Assembly: GCA_947503625.1 (NCBI GenBank)
Contig: CANNEK010000002.1
Location: 310,001 to 374,000, forward strand
Length of the DNA stretch: 64,000 bases
From: an uncultured Kordiimonas sp.
GTDB lineage: Bacteria; Pseudomonadota; Alphaproteobacteria; Sphingomonadales; Kordiimonadaceae
Direction of reading: 5' to 3'
Made by a program: the position numbers and the translations under genes. Numbering within the stretch: the stretch's first letter is position 1; each line of letters opens with the position of its first letter. A model generated the notes under the pieces. The model saw only the letters and a program-made list of their open reading frames with translations, did no database searches and was not told the origin of the DNA. Below, in pieces: positions 20,079 through 29,451 of the stretch.

Positions 20079-21390
20079 CATATATATCAGCGCGCAAGCG
20101 ATTGGTGCCGGGCTTTTGCTTGGACCTTTTGCTGTTGCCAGTTTGCAAAGCGAACGTTGGCCAATCCTCGTCCTTTCCTGTTTAAGCATCGTGCTCATTT
20201 CCGGAAACACTTCGATTGTACGCGACCGACCTGTTGGAACGACATGGATGGCACCTGTGGCGCTTGCCATGTTGATTTTGGGGTTGGTGCTATCGGTCAA
20301 CAAACTATTGCTGATCGCCGGCATACTCTTGCTGACATCGGTTTTCCTGACGAAGATGCCGCTGCCACGGTGCCGCTCAATAGCGATCATTGCCTGCGCA
20401 TGCCTGATGGTGCCTCTGCCCGCCGCCCTTGAAACCGAACTGGCAACATCCCTGGCTTATATGGAGGCGTCGATGTTTGTCGCTATCGGGCAGGCAATGA
20501 ATCTCCCGGTTCGATTGTCAGGAGCTCAGATTTTCTTTGAACATTCGGTGGTTACCATCAACCAGGACTGCAGCGGCACGCTTTTGCTAATACCAGCTCT
20601 CCTTGGCTCGATCACAGCTGCAACCCTCTCAAGAAAAACCCGATGTGCTGTCATCGCGATTTCACTGGCCCTGCCGGGTGTCTTACTGATCAATCTAGTC
20701 CGGCTCGCAATTGTACTTGGCTTGCTGGCAAACGGGAACAACGAGCTCGCGGATGAATGGCACGACATTTTGGGCTTCAGCGCACTGGCATTTTCGTGGG
20801 TTGCGCCTCTTTGGCTGTTTGCCGACCTGGAAGCTTTCAACCACCGGAACACACCCTGGATTGCCCTTTCTCGTGCCTTGCCTCCACTCCTGATTGGCGG
20901 CCTCGCAAGCGTTGCAATATCCATGAGTGACAGTAACAGGAGCGCGCCGAAACTGCACTTGCCTACCTATGTTTCGGGCTGGGTCGCGGAGGATTTTGAA
21001 ATTCCCCCTGAGGAAATCCGAATTCTCAATGCAGATCACGTCAGCAGGCGTCGTTACACGTCGGAAAATGGAGAATTTCTGCTGACCATCATCTATCACG
21101 GTGATCCAGGGGTCGGGCGTGAACATTCAAGTGAACGATGCTTTAGGGCGATGGGTTGGCAAGTTGAAAAGCATGACAACATGCCTGTTGAAGATGCAAA
21201 CCTTTTGACATTTCTCACCGTGTCGTCAGGCGGGCACCGACAGGCAGTCGTCGAGTATGAAGCTGAATACACAAAGAGTTCAGGAGGCCTCCTGCGAATA
21301 CAATTGGTTACCAGCCCGGAACTTACGAAGCGCCAACAGCAAGACCTGATCCTGCAATTTACCAAAAAAACTTTGGGAGACGAGACGTGA
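20056..21390 (+). CDS. Exosortase with EpsI/DUF3485-like C-terminal domain
   Basis: Polytopic; exosortase catalytic motifs NQDCSGTLLLIP (Cys), LPGVLLINLVRL (Arg), DEWHDILGF (His). GTG 20053 or ATG 20056/20059 are alternative starts. Confidence 0.85.
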   Translation: MMQLSLHSIYISAQAIGAGLLLGPFAVASLQSERWPILVLSCLSIVLISGNTSIVRDRPVGTTWMAPVALAMLILGLVLSVNKLLLIAGILLLTSVFLTKMPLPRCRSIAIIACACLMVPLPAALETELATSLAYMEASMFVAIGQAMNLPVRLSGAQIFFEHSVVTINQDCSGTLLLIPALLGSITAATLSRKTRCAVIAISLALPGVLLINLVRLAIVLGLLANGNNELADEWHDILGFSALAFSWVAPLWLFADLEAFNHRNTPWIALSRALPPLLIGGLASVAISMSDSNRSAPKLHLPTYVSGWVAEDFEIPPEEIRILNADHVSRRRYTSENGEFLLTIIYHGDPGVGREHSSERCFRAMGWQVEKHDNMPVEDANLLTFLTVSSGGHRQAVVEYEAEYTKSSGGLLRIQLVTSPELTKRQQQDLILQFTKKTLGDET

Positions 21391-23312
21391 AGAGACTTCT
21401 GATCTTTGGGCTGTTTGTTCTATGCACTGGTGCCAGTCTGCTGGGTTTCCTGCAATACAAGGTCCACCGCAAATCTGTCTGCGCTGCTTGGCTGCAGGAG
21501 GCACAGTCTGCTGAACAAGCAGGGTATTATGCTGACGCAATTGATCAGCTCACATTGTATTTTTCGGAAAAGAACTGTCGAAGCAAAAGCGATCCCGGTG
21601 CCATTGAAATTCTTGCCAGAGCACGACCAATGGTACCATTGCCAGGCGGTGGAGAACTGGCGCAACAACTCTCGCTCTCCCGCTTGGGGTGGAGGCTGGA
21701 ACGCAATGCAGAATTTCAGCTGACGCAAGCGAAAGCTGCACTGGCCCAAGGTGATTGGCTCTCGGCGTCGAAACTCACCGCCAGTTCATCATCCGGGCAG
21801 TCAGCCCTTATCCGTATCGCGGCGCTGGTAAGACTTAAAAACTGGAAAGAGCTGCAAGGCTTTGTTGACGAAATGGATACGATGTCATTGTCTCCGTTTC
21901 AAAACGCCCTTTTGAAAGAACTGCTGATAAATTCGCCTGTGACAACTCCGTCACAACCTGTAAGGTCGGACATAACAAGTTTGGCGAAAGCTGCCCTGCG
22001 CGGCGGCACAGAAGATACCCAATCTCTTGCGCGAAGTGTGAAATCGTTGCTAACCAATGACGACTTGACGATCGCAACTGCCCTGCTCGCTGCATCCGGC
22101 AGGAACGACATCGTTACCTCATTGCTGGATCAGCCGGAGCGACCGCTTTCACAAGCACTTCTAAAGCGACTTGCCTTCCAGTATTGGTCGAAAAAAAACT
22201 ATCCAGCCTTGACGAACATGCCAGCCAGAGGTGCAGAGACGCCGCTGAAGGCTGATATACTGCTAATGATCTGTCTGGCAGAAAGAGAACTTGCGAAGCG
22301 CTGCTCCGTCAATTTTGACGTAGCTGACTACAGCAGGCGTTATGGGGATTATGCAGCTGGACACTGGGGCAATCTGTTCAAACTGCTGGGAAACTGGGCC
22401 ACTCCGGCACACGAAATTGTTGATGCACTGGTGACCATGGGGGACCTGATCAGTAAAGGGCCTGTAGCTTATCAGCTTTTGTCATCGCTTTATCTGGAAC
22501 TGGACGAGCCTGAACTGGCGTCCCGGTTCGAGCGCGCGGCCATGATGTTCGGCCTCACACCATCCGGGAAATGGCACCGGTCATCCATTCCTGCCTGGAC
22601 CAGCCGCTTGAACGAAGGCTATCACCCAACCGCGAGACAATTGGCAGATCTTGAGGAAGCAAGCCCGGATCAGGCAATCCTCTGGCGCCTGGTAAAATCT
22701 CGCCTGGCCCTCTCAAAGGGCACCGATGAAGGAGCAGCAGAAGCACTTCGTATCATTCGACCGGTCCTCGGCTGGGCCCCTGAAGTAGCAACCGCACAGC
22801 TTCTTGCTGCGTCGAGCACAGCTTACTTTGGCGATCACGAAGCGGCCTATGGGCATCTAATGAATGCCGTCAAAGCAGATACTGCAAGCGCGATTGCCGC
22901 GCTTCGCCTGAGTTTACATTTCTACAACCAGAAGAACGGACTTACGGCAACAGAATTAAATCACTGGTGGGAATCCATTTCCCGTACTGAAGTTGGTAAC
23001 AAAGAAACCGAGATGACAGAGGCAAAATCGAGGCAACTCCTTGTTGAACGCGCCTTGATACTTGCTGCCATTGCAGAACAAGAGAAAGATGAGTTACTCG
23101 CCAAAAACGCCTATCGGTCCATTCTGAAAAAACAACCAGATCACCATGTAGCCATGAACAATCTGGCTGTATGGCTTGCCAAAGACGAGCGCCAACTGAA
23201 GGAGGCGAGAAAACTGACGTTGACCGCGATCGCGCTAGACCCTTCACAGAGAGAGTATCTTTTGACCCTCAGGGATATCGATCGTGCGCTGGAGCAGGTC
23301 GTTGAAAGCTGA
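21387..23312 (+). CDS. TPR-like repeat protein of the exosortase/EPS locus
   Basis: GTG start overlapping the exosortase stop; helical repeats, C-terminal DHHVAMNNLAVWLAKDERQLKEARKLTLTAIALDP. Confidence 0.65.
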   Translation: MKRLLIFGLFVLCTGASLLGFLQYKVHRKSVCAAWLQEAQSAEQAGYYADAIDQLTLYFSEKNCRSKSDPGAIEILARARPMVPLPGGGELAQQLSLSRLGWRLERNAEFQLTQAKAALAQGDWLSASKLTASSSSGQSALIRIAALVRLKNWKELQGFVDEMDTMSLSPFQNALLKELLINSPVTTPSQPVRSDITSLAKAALRGGTEDTQSLARSVKSLLTNDDLTIATALLAASGRNDIVTSLLDQPERPLSQALLKRLAFQYWSKKNYPALTNMPARGAETPLKADILLMICLAERELAKRCSVNFDVADYSRRYGDYAAGHWGNLFKLLGNWATPAHEIVDALVTMGDLISKGPVAYQLLSSLYLELDEPELASRFERAAMMFGLTPSGKWHRSSIPAWTSRLNEGYHPTARQLADLEEASPDQAILWRLVKSRLALSKGTDEGAAEALRIIRPVLGWAPEVATAQLLAASSTAYFGDHEAAYGHLMNAVKADTASAIAALRLSLHFYNQKNGLTATELNHWWESISRTEVGNKETEMTEAKSRQLLVERALILAAIAEQEKDELLAKNAYRSILKKQPDHHVAMNNLAVWLAKDERQLKEARKLTLTAIALDPSQREYLLTLRDIDRALEQVVES

Positions 23313-23318
23313 GAGCTT

Positions 23319-24740
23319 CTAGACCCAGTTTTCCTTTTTTCGGTAGATGGTCGAGGGGCTCACATCAAGAGATTGAGCCGCTTTGGGAATGCTACCGTCA
23401 AATATCGCAATACGGTCTTCAATGGCCTTGCGCTCTATCTCGGCGAGCGTGCCCATCAAATCCCCCGATGCAGAAGATAGTGCAGAAGGTGACGCCGCAA
23501 CCGAGGCCACAACATTTGATGCGCCTGAAAGGGGTTCATGCTGTGCAACCAGGATGTCCGTCTGGCCTTCGAGGGCGGGGAACATATCTGGCGTCACCAC
23601 ATCACCGTCTTGCAGAACGGCGATGTTTCTAATGGTATTTTGCAGCTCGCGAACATTTCCGGGCCAATTGTGCGCCATCATCAGAGCCTGGGCTTCGGGC
23701 GAAAAATCGTTAAGTACTTTGCCTTCTTCGTTGGCGAACTGCCCAAGAAAACTACGAGCAATATCTATAATGTCACGGCCGCGTTCGTTCAGAGCCGGCA
23801 GTGCAATCGGTACAACATTCAGGCGGAAATACAGGTCTTCCCTGAAGCGGCCGGCACGCACCTCTTCGAGAGGATCCCGATTGGTGGCACAAATAACCCT
23901 GACGTCCACTTTCTGTGGCTTTGCAGACCCTACGGGCTGCACTGTACTGGTCTGCAGAAAACGCAGTAATTTTTTCTGAAGTCCGAGGTCCAGCTCGCAC
24001 ATTTCATCAAGAAAAAGCGTGCCGCCCTCGGCCTCCCGTGCGGCACCCAACCTGTCGGCTATGGCACCGGTGAAAGAGCCTTTCAAATGTCCGAAAAGCT
24101 CAGACTCCAGCAGGTCTTGGGGAATTGCTGCACAATTTAGCGGTACGAATGGCTTGCTGGCTCTTGGGCCCGCCTTATGGATGGCTTCCGCGCATAATTC
24201 CTTACCGGTTCCCGAAGCGCCGGTAATGAACACTGTTGCCTTGGAGGGTGCGACATTCTCGATCGTCCGATACACTTTTTGCATGGCGACGGAATTGCCA
24301 ATGAAATCATAGAACGCCCCTTCCTGGGTTTCGTGCCGCAGAACTTCGACTTGCTGGCGAAGCTGAACGCGCTCCAGCGTGTTATTGACCGTTGTTACCA
24401 GGCGGCTTTCGGAAAATGGCTTCACCAGATAGTCAAGCGCGCCCAGCTTCATGGCACGCACAGCGTTACTGAGCGAGGCGTCTGCGGTGATAACGATAGC
24501 AGGTGTCTCCATGAGGGTGCCGCGCAGTTCTTCCAGATAAGCCAGACCGTCGCCATCCGGTAAATTGAGGTCAAGGAGAAGTAGATCAAACTCCTCGCTC
24601 GCTTGCGCGGCACGCGCAGAAGCCAGATCTTCTACCGCACGCGTGCTGAGGCCGGCCGCTTCCAGATGTTTTGCAAACAGCATCGACATGGATAAAACAT
24701 CTTCAACGAGCAAAATTTTTCGTTCTTTCAGGCTCATCAA
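23319..24740 (-). CDS. Sigma-54-dependent response regulator (PrsR/NtrC-like)
   Basis: Receiver (LLLLDLNLPDGDG), AAA+ with GASGTGKEL and ESELFGHLKGSFTGA (GAFTGA-like), C-terminal HTH SIPKAAQSLDVSPSTIYRK. Confidence 0.92.
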   Translation of the reverse strand: MMSLKERKILLVEDVLSMSMLFAKHLEAAGLSTRAVEDLASARAAQASEEFDLLLLDLNLPDGDGLAYLEELRGTLMETPAIVITADASLSNAVRAMKLGALDYLVKPFSESRLVTTVNNTLERVQLRQQVEVLRHETQEGAFYDFIGNSVAMQKVYRTIENVAPSKATVFITGASGTGKELCAEAIHKAGPRASKPFVPLNCAAIPQDLLESELFGHLKGSFTGAIADRLGAAREAEGGTLFLDEMCELDLGLQKKLLRFLQTSTVQPVGSAKPQKVDVRVICATNRDPLEEVRAGRFREDLYFRLNVVPIALPALNERGRDIIDIARSFLGQFANEEGKVLNDFSPEAQALMMAHNWPGNVRELQNTIRNIAVLQDGDVVTPDMFPALEGQTDILVAQHEPLSGASNVVASVAASPSALSSASGDLMGTLAEIERKAIEDRIAIFDGSIPKAAQSLDVSPSTIYRKKENWV

Positions 24741-27010
24741 ATTGTCCTTCCGTTTTCAATATCCGACTTGATGCCGTTCAACGCTGCGATGCCGGCAGGT
24801 AACAGCTGGAGAATTTCGTCCACCACCACCTGACAAGTCGCGGTATTTCCCTGGCGGGCGGCTTCACTTGCGTCCGATGTCAGGTGCTGAATTTTCACCA
24901 AACCAAAAGTGCCGCCAACGCTTTTTAACCGGTGGGCAATTTCACCCATCTGATGATGGTCTTTGGAATCGTATCCAGCCTTAAGGGCTTTAAGCCCATC
25001 CTCCAGATCAAGCGTACACTGGTTAAGCAGCATCAACTGGCTCTCTTCGTCAAGCGCACGCAGCAGATTCGCAACCAAATCGCCGTCAAAGTCCGGGTGC
25101 TGTGTTGATGAAGTCATGGTCTGTCCCTGGCTATCGTGATCAACTGTTTCCTGAAGACTTTCGAAACTTGCTTCAATCGCCTGATGAAGATCGTGACGGT
25201 CAAATGGCTTGGTGACAATGCCTATCATGCCTGCCGCCTCAAATTCTTTGCGATCTGAATCCATGCCATGGGCAGTCAGTGCGTAAATCGGGGGAGCAAC
25301 ATCTTCACCCAGTTCTTCGCAGATGCGCGCTGTTGCTTCAATTCCGTCCATTTCCGGCATGGCAATATCCATGAATATGATATCGAACCGGTGCTTTCGC
25401 ACTGCATCCAGTGCTTCAACACCATTGTTGGCAATTGAAACCCGGCATCCAAAACCCTCCAGCGTCATCCGGATCAATGTCTGGTTTGTCGGAACATCTT
25501 CCGCGACCAACACCCTTGGCTTGCGCCCAAATCGCTCATCAAACGGCTCAAGCGTTGATGCCCCGACAGAGCGCTGTTTTTCGGGCACCTTGGCAGGCGT
25601 CAGTGGTAATTGCAGCCAGAAAGTTGCGCCATCACCAGTGATGCTCTCAACACCGGCTTCACCGTCCATCAGCTCCGCCATCTGGCGGCATATGGCCAAC
25701 CCCAGCCCTGCGCCGTCACCGATCTGGCGCTTGTGAGAACCCACTCTGGTGAACTCCGTGAAAAGCTGCGCCTGGTCCTCGTCGCTCAGACCCTTGCCAA
25801 AGTCACTCACCGAAAACCGAACCATACCCTTGGGCCCTGCGGGCGCTGCACGCAGCACAATCCTGCCCGGTGCATACTTCAGGGCGTTTGACAGGAAGTT
25901 GTTGAGGACCTGCCGGATTCTGGCGGGGTCACCCCAGTACGCCTTCTCCATTGCGTCGGCCAGGTCAATTTCAAGCGATGCGCCTTTGGCCTGCATGTGC
26001 GGGAACCAAAAAGCCTGCAGCGAGGCAACCAGTTCTTTAACCGAAAAGACGGTGGGTTCGACCTGCAGGGTACCCGCCTCGGAACGGGCAAAGTCAATCA
26101 CGTCGTTAAGCAGTGTTTGCAGAATTTGACCACTGTCCCGTGCCATGCCCACAAGGGCACCGGCGGCCTCTGGCAACACCTCATCCTGAAGAAGGTCCAG
26201 GCTGCCCAGTATGCCAGCCAGCGGCGTGCGGATTTCATGGCTGATCGTCGCAACAAACCTGGACTTCAGCGCGCTGGTTTCTTCGGCTTTCTCCTTGGCG
26301 GCTTCCAGTTCCCGGGAAAGACACGTCAACTCGTCAACTTTGGATTCAAGCTCCCGGGTTCGTGCGGTTGCCTCATGTTGCGCATAACGTTCGGCGATTT
26401 TTGCGCTGGTATAAAAAGCAACAGTTTCCAGTGTTTCAAGGTGGTTGGAGTTAAAAGCTCCAACTTTGGGGTCTTCGCAGTCAATGACGCCGAGCAATAC
26501 GCCGTTATGGACCATCGGCACGCAGACCTCGGAGCCACCCGGCGCAATATCGGCAATATAGCGCTCGTCTTCGCTGACGTTTGCAATCAACGCCGGCTTC
26601 AGGGTCGCGGCCACGGTTCCGGTAATACCTTCGCCAAGAGGGATCGAAAGCGGGTTCAGGATTTTATCCCCGGCGGGGTTTTTGTGCGCGATGGCAGCTG
26701 ACTGCTTTATGCAGTGCGTTTCGGGCTCATAAATATAAACGACGCAGTCTGCAAAGCCCAGACGCCCAACAACTTTCCGGGCGACATACCAGGCAAGTTC
26801 TTCAACGGATTCGATTTGCGTGATCGCAAGCGCAAAGTCTGCAAGAACTTGAAGATATAGTCCTTTGCCAGCGTTGGAGGCTTCAAGGTTTTTCTTGGCC
26901 TGATAGAGCGCCGCACTTTTTTCCTCAAGGATTACCTCAGCCTCGTGTCGTGCACGCAGTTCCCGGGCAAGCTTGCGCTCGAGGATTTCAATTCTGGAAC
27001 TCTTATTCAC
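24737..27010 (-). CDS. Hybrid sensor histidine kinase: GAF, HisKA/HATPase, receiver, HPt
   Basis: RFVATISHEIRTPLAGILGS, GAGLGLAICRQMAEL, FDIIFMDIAMPEMDGIEAT, HPt MGEIAHRLKSVGGTFG; GAF-like region near residues 60-200. Confidence 0.92.
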   Translation of the reverse strand: MNKSSRIEILERKLARELRARHEAEVILEEKSAALYQAKKNLEASNAGKGLYLQVLADFALAITQIESVEELAWYVARKVVGRLGFADCVVYIYEPETHCIKQSAAIAHKNPAGDKILNPLSIPLGEGITGTVAATLKPALIANVSEDERYIADIAPGGSEVCVPMVHNGVLLGVIDCEDPKVGAFNSNHLETLETVAFYTSAKIAERYAQHEATARTRELESKVDELTCLSRELEAAKEKAEETSALKSRFVATISHEIRTPLAGILGSLDLLQDEVLPEAAGALVGMARDSGQILQTLLNDVIDFARSEAGTLQVEPTVFSVKELVASLQAFWFPHMQAKGASLEIDLADAMEKAYWGDPARIRQVLNNFLSNALKYAPGRIVLRAAPAGPKGMVRFSVSDFGKGLSDEDQAQLFTEFTRVGSHKRQIGDGAGLGLAICRQMAELMDGEAGVESITGDGATFWLQLPLTPAKVPEKQRSVGASTLEPFDERFGRKPRVLVAEDVPTNQTLIRMTLEGFGCRVSIANNGVEALDAVRKHRFDIIFMDIAMPEMDGIEATARICEELGEDVAPPIYALTAHGMDSDRKEFEAAGMIGIVTKPFDRHDLHQAIEASFESLQETVDHDSQGQTMTSSTQHPDFDGDLVANLLRALDEESQLMLLNQCTLDLEDGLKALKAGYDSKDHHQMGEIAHRLKSVGGTFGLVKIQHLTSDASEAARQGNTATCQVVVDEILQLLPAGIAALNGIKSDIENGRTI

Positions 27011-27542
27011 TGATCGGCTCCAGAGGGAATTTTACTTTGTCTCCCGACTGGAATTTTTCACCCAGCTGTATGGAGTCGCCAAAGTCCCTGAGGCAGGCTG
27101 AGGCAAGCCCTTCAGCGACAGCGGCAAGCGGACGGTGGGACTGATACACCAGAAAAGCCGGCGCGCCATTTTGCCATTCAACGTAAATTTCCGGGGGCCT
27201 CGCGTCTGGATATAGCTTTTTCACTTCCTCATGGATGTGTGTACCCACCTTTTCGAGAAAGACGATGCCGCTTTCAACGCCAGTGAAATAGGCAGGAAAG
27301 AGGTCCTTAAAACGGAACAGCAACAGCTCGCCGAATTGCCGGGCAAGGTCTTCAGGCGAGGCATCAAGCTTCGCCGCGACAAGTGTGTGGATTTTTGCAA
27401 AGTCGGAAAAGGAGTAATTACCCACGCTGGTGTAGGCACCGGTAATATCGCCTTCCAGATCACTCAGGACCTCGTCAAGAAGTGCTTCTCCTGCCTTTTC
27501 TACAGCAAAATCAAAATATTCCGTGAATAAAATCCCGCGCAT
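27003..27542 (-). CDS. H-NOX (heme-nitric oxide/oxygen binding) protein
   Basis: MRGILFTEYF..., THIHEEVKKLYPDARPPEI with heme-ligand His, and YQSHR matching the YxSxR heme-propionate motif. ATG 27542 with GGAG upstream preferred over ORF-track start 27578. Confidence 0.9.
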   Translation of the reverse strand: MRGILFTEYFDFAVEKAGEALLDEVLSDLEGDITGAYTSVGNYSFSDFAKIHTLVAAKLDASPEDLARQFGELLLFRFKDLFPAYFTGVESGIVFLEKVGTHIHEEVKKLYPDARPPEIYVEWQNGAPAFLVYQSHRPLAAVAEGLASACLRDFGDSIQLGEKFQSGDKVKFPLEPISE

Positions 27543-27580
27543 ATCACCATCTCCGCTGTTATCAATTTGCAAATGCATTC

Positions 27581-27596
27581 TGCAAAGCCGGTGCCA
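27581..27596 (-). promoter_or_regulatory. Candidate sigma-54 promoter for the H-NOX/kinase/activator operon
   Basis: Minus strand reads TGGCACCGGCTTTGCA, an exact TGGCAC-N5-TTGCA match, about 40 nt upstream of the H-NOX ATG. Confidence 0.8.
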
Positions 27597-27809
27597 TGAG
27601 AGCTTTGCACTATTGTAGGCTTTTTTGCATCGATATGGCCGATTCTGGTGAACATCATTGCATTATGCATTCGCATTTTGCAAAAACCCTTTGCAGAATG
27701 CAATGATACGGGACGGTTTCAGCGCTTGAGCATGTTCAGTTTCTCCGTACCGCAGGCAAACCACTTCGAAGTGTGCCGCACCGAATGAACCCCCTGACAG
27801 GAAATTAGC

Positions 27810-27824
27810 TGGCATACCCTTTGC
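27810..27824 (+). promoter_or_regulatory. Candidate sigma-54 promoter
   Basis: TGGCATACCCTTTGC (GG-N10-GC), about 36 nt upstream of the start at 27861. Confidence 0.75.
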
Positions 27825-27860
27825 GTTACCAAAGATGCCAGGACAATGATTGGGGTCAAA

Positions 27861-28922
27861 ATGAACGGCATCGTTTCAAACAACTATGTTTCAAATTACA
27901 CACCGCACGGCCAGCTGGCCGGGAGCGGCCAGCAATCCAGCGCAAACAGTGGTGCTGAAAAGCCGACATATGAACCGGCCATCAATGTCACCTTGTCTCA
28001 GGCTGCCCAGGCGGCGTTGGCGGGTGAGCAGCATGGCGGATCGGCAGAGGCCACCCTCAACAAACTGAAGGATCTGCTGGAACGTCTGGGGCGAAGCTCG
28101 CCGCTGGACGGTGACACACTGGCGGTAGATTTATCCGGCTTCAGCCGCGGGGAAATTTTTGCCATCTCCAGCAACAGCGGCAATATGTTCTCAGAGGAAG
28201 AACAGAAGGCTGCACAAATTGACCTTGATGAAAGACGGGATGCCGCCCTGAAGGGTGGATATGCCGTGATGAGCGTAACCGGCAGCTATACCGATCTATA
28301 CGAAAGTGCGCTTGAATATCTTGAAAGTGCCGGCAGCGAAGAGAAGAAAACAACCAGCTGGCAGGCGCAGTACAATGCCCTTAAGCAGGCAGAAAAGTAT
28401 CTGGATGAAAACCCCGGCATCGCCCCGCGTGGCATAGCCAACGACCCTGTTGCTGACTATCTTGAACGCACAACAGACGGCAAAACATCCACAAATGACA
28501 ATATTAACGGGGTCACAGATGAGGCCCGCAAAGTTCTGGACAGCATCAATGATGCACAGGGGCGCATGGACAGGCTGTCCGGTTTTGGTAGCAGGGCCCT
28601 GTCTGCCATTGCCCTCAATACATCCGACCAGTTCAGCAACAGCGAGGCCATGGCCGCAAAGCACGAGATGAAATCGCGCGTCAGGGCCAACGTACAGGGT
28701 GCCTTTCAACTGGCAGGCATGAGCGGAGACCCGACAGCGTTTTCAAAGCGATTGATCGCGCAGTATTCGTCCATGAGCGCCGCAGAAAGGGAAGCCGGAG
28801 GCCTTGACGGGAACTATTATGATGCGATCGTAAAAAATTACGAGACATCGCTTCGGATATCCCAGGCCTTTAATACAGGCCCATCCAGCGGCGGCACGGC
28901 GAGCTTGCTTAACTTTCTGTAG
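27861..28922 (+). CDS. Hypothetical protein without recognisable signal peptide
   Basis: Long ORF, ATG 27861 with GGGGT upstream, sigma-54-like promoter; no family recognised. Confidence 0.75.
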   Translation: MNGIVSNNYVSNYTPHGQLAGSGQQSSANSGAEKPTYEPAINVTLSQAAQAALAGEQHGGSAEATLNKLKDLLERLGRSSPLDGDTLAVDLSGFSRGEIFAISSNSGNMFSEEEQKAAQIDLDERRDAALKGGYAVMSVTGSYTDLYESALEYLESAGSEEKKTTSWQAQYNALKQAEKYLDENPGIAPRGIANDPVADYLERTTDGKTSTNDNINGVTDEARKVLDSINDAQGRMDRLSGFGSRALSAIALNTSDQFSNSEAMAAKHEMKSRVRANVQGAFQLAGMSGDPTAFSKRLIAQYSSMSAAEREAGGLDGNYYDAIVKNYETSLRISQAFNTGPSSGGTASLLNFL

Positions 28923-29028
28923 AAGCTCGCTTTTGGAGACCGGGCGAGAGGCCGGGCAAAGCCCTCGCGTTGCCGAACGAGAACCGTAATGGTAACTTCC
29001 GCCCGCGACTGGCTTTCAGGAGAATGAA

Positions 29029-29439
29029 ATGACCTCACTTGGCATACAGCGGCTTCTCGGGGCCGTGTTTATCGGGCTTGGCGGATGGGCGCTCCTGTTC
29101 CCGGCCTACGTTGAACGCATTGGATTTACCAGCGATCATTTCATGGGAACGGCAGCGAGCGCGGTATTGATAGGCTGCTTTGGAGCCCAGGCATGTTTAT
29201 GCGGCATCGTCATTGCGCTTTCACGTTTTCGCCCGATTACGTTCATGGTGTTTGGATTGGCGGGTTCCATTCCCTTCTTTATCTTCAATTTCTATTTTGT
29301 TTTCGTCGTGAAGATGTTCTCGAACTGGATGTTGCTGGACTTTGTCGGAAACGCTGCAATTCTGGCGTTATGTTTGACTGGATATCGCAAGTTAAAGGCT
29401 GAGGAAGAATCTGGAGAAGAATTGGCGGCTGGCAATTGA
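29029..29439 (+). CDS. Small multi-TM membrane protein, hypothetical
   Basis: Four hydrophobic segments; GGAG before the ATG. Confidence 0.65.
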   Translation: MTSLGIQRLLGAVFIGLGGWALLFPAYVERIGFTSDHFMGTAASAVLIGCFGAQACLCGIVIALSRFRPITFMVFGLAGSIPFFIFNFYFVFVVKMFSNWMLLDFVGNAAILALCLTGYRKLKAEEESGEELAAGN

Positions 29440-29451
29440 CCCTGTAACTCA

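Noticed and set aside
23383-23979. 198-aa plus-strand ORF opposite the sigma-54 regulator
   Set aside because: Ser/Arg-rich antisense shadow of a conserved AAA+ gene.
25997-26701. 234-aa plus-strand ORF opposite the hybrid kinase
   Set aside because: Antisense to a well-supported kinase gene; low-complexity translation with no recognisable domain. Treated as a shadow ORF.
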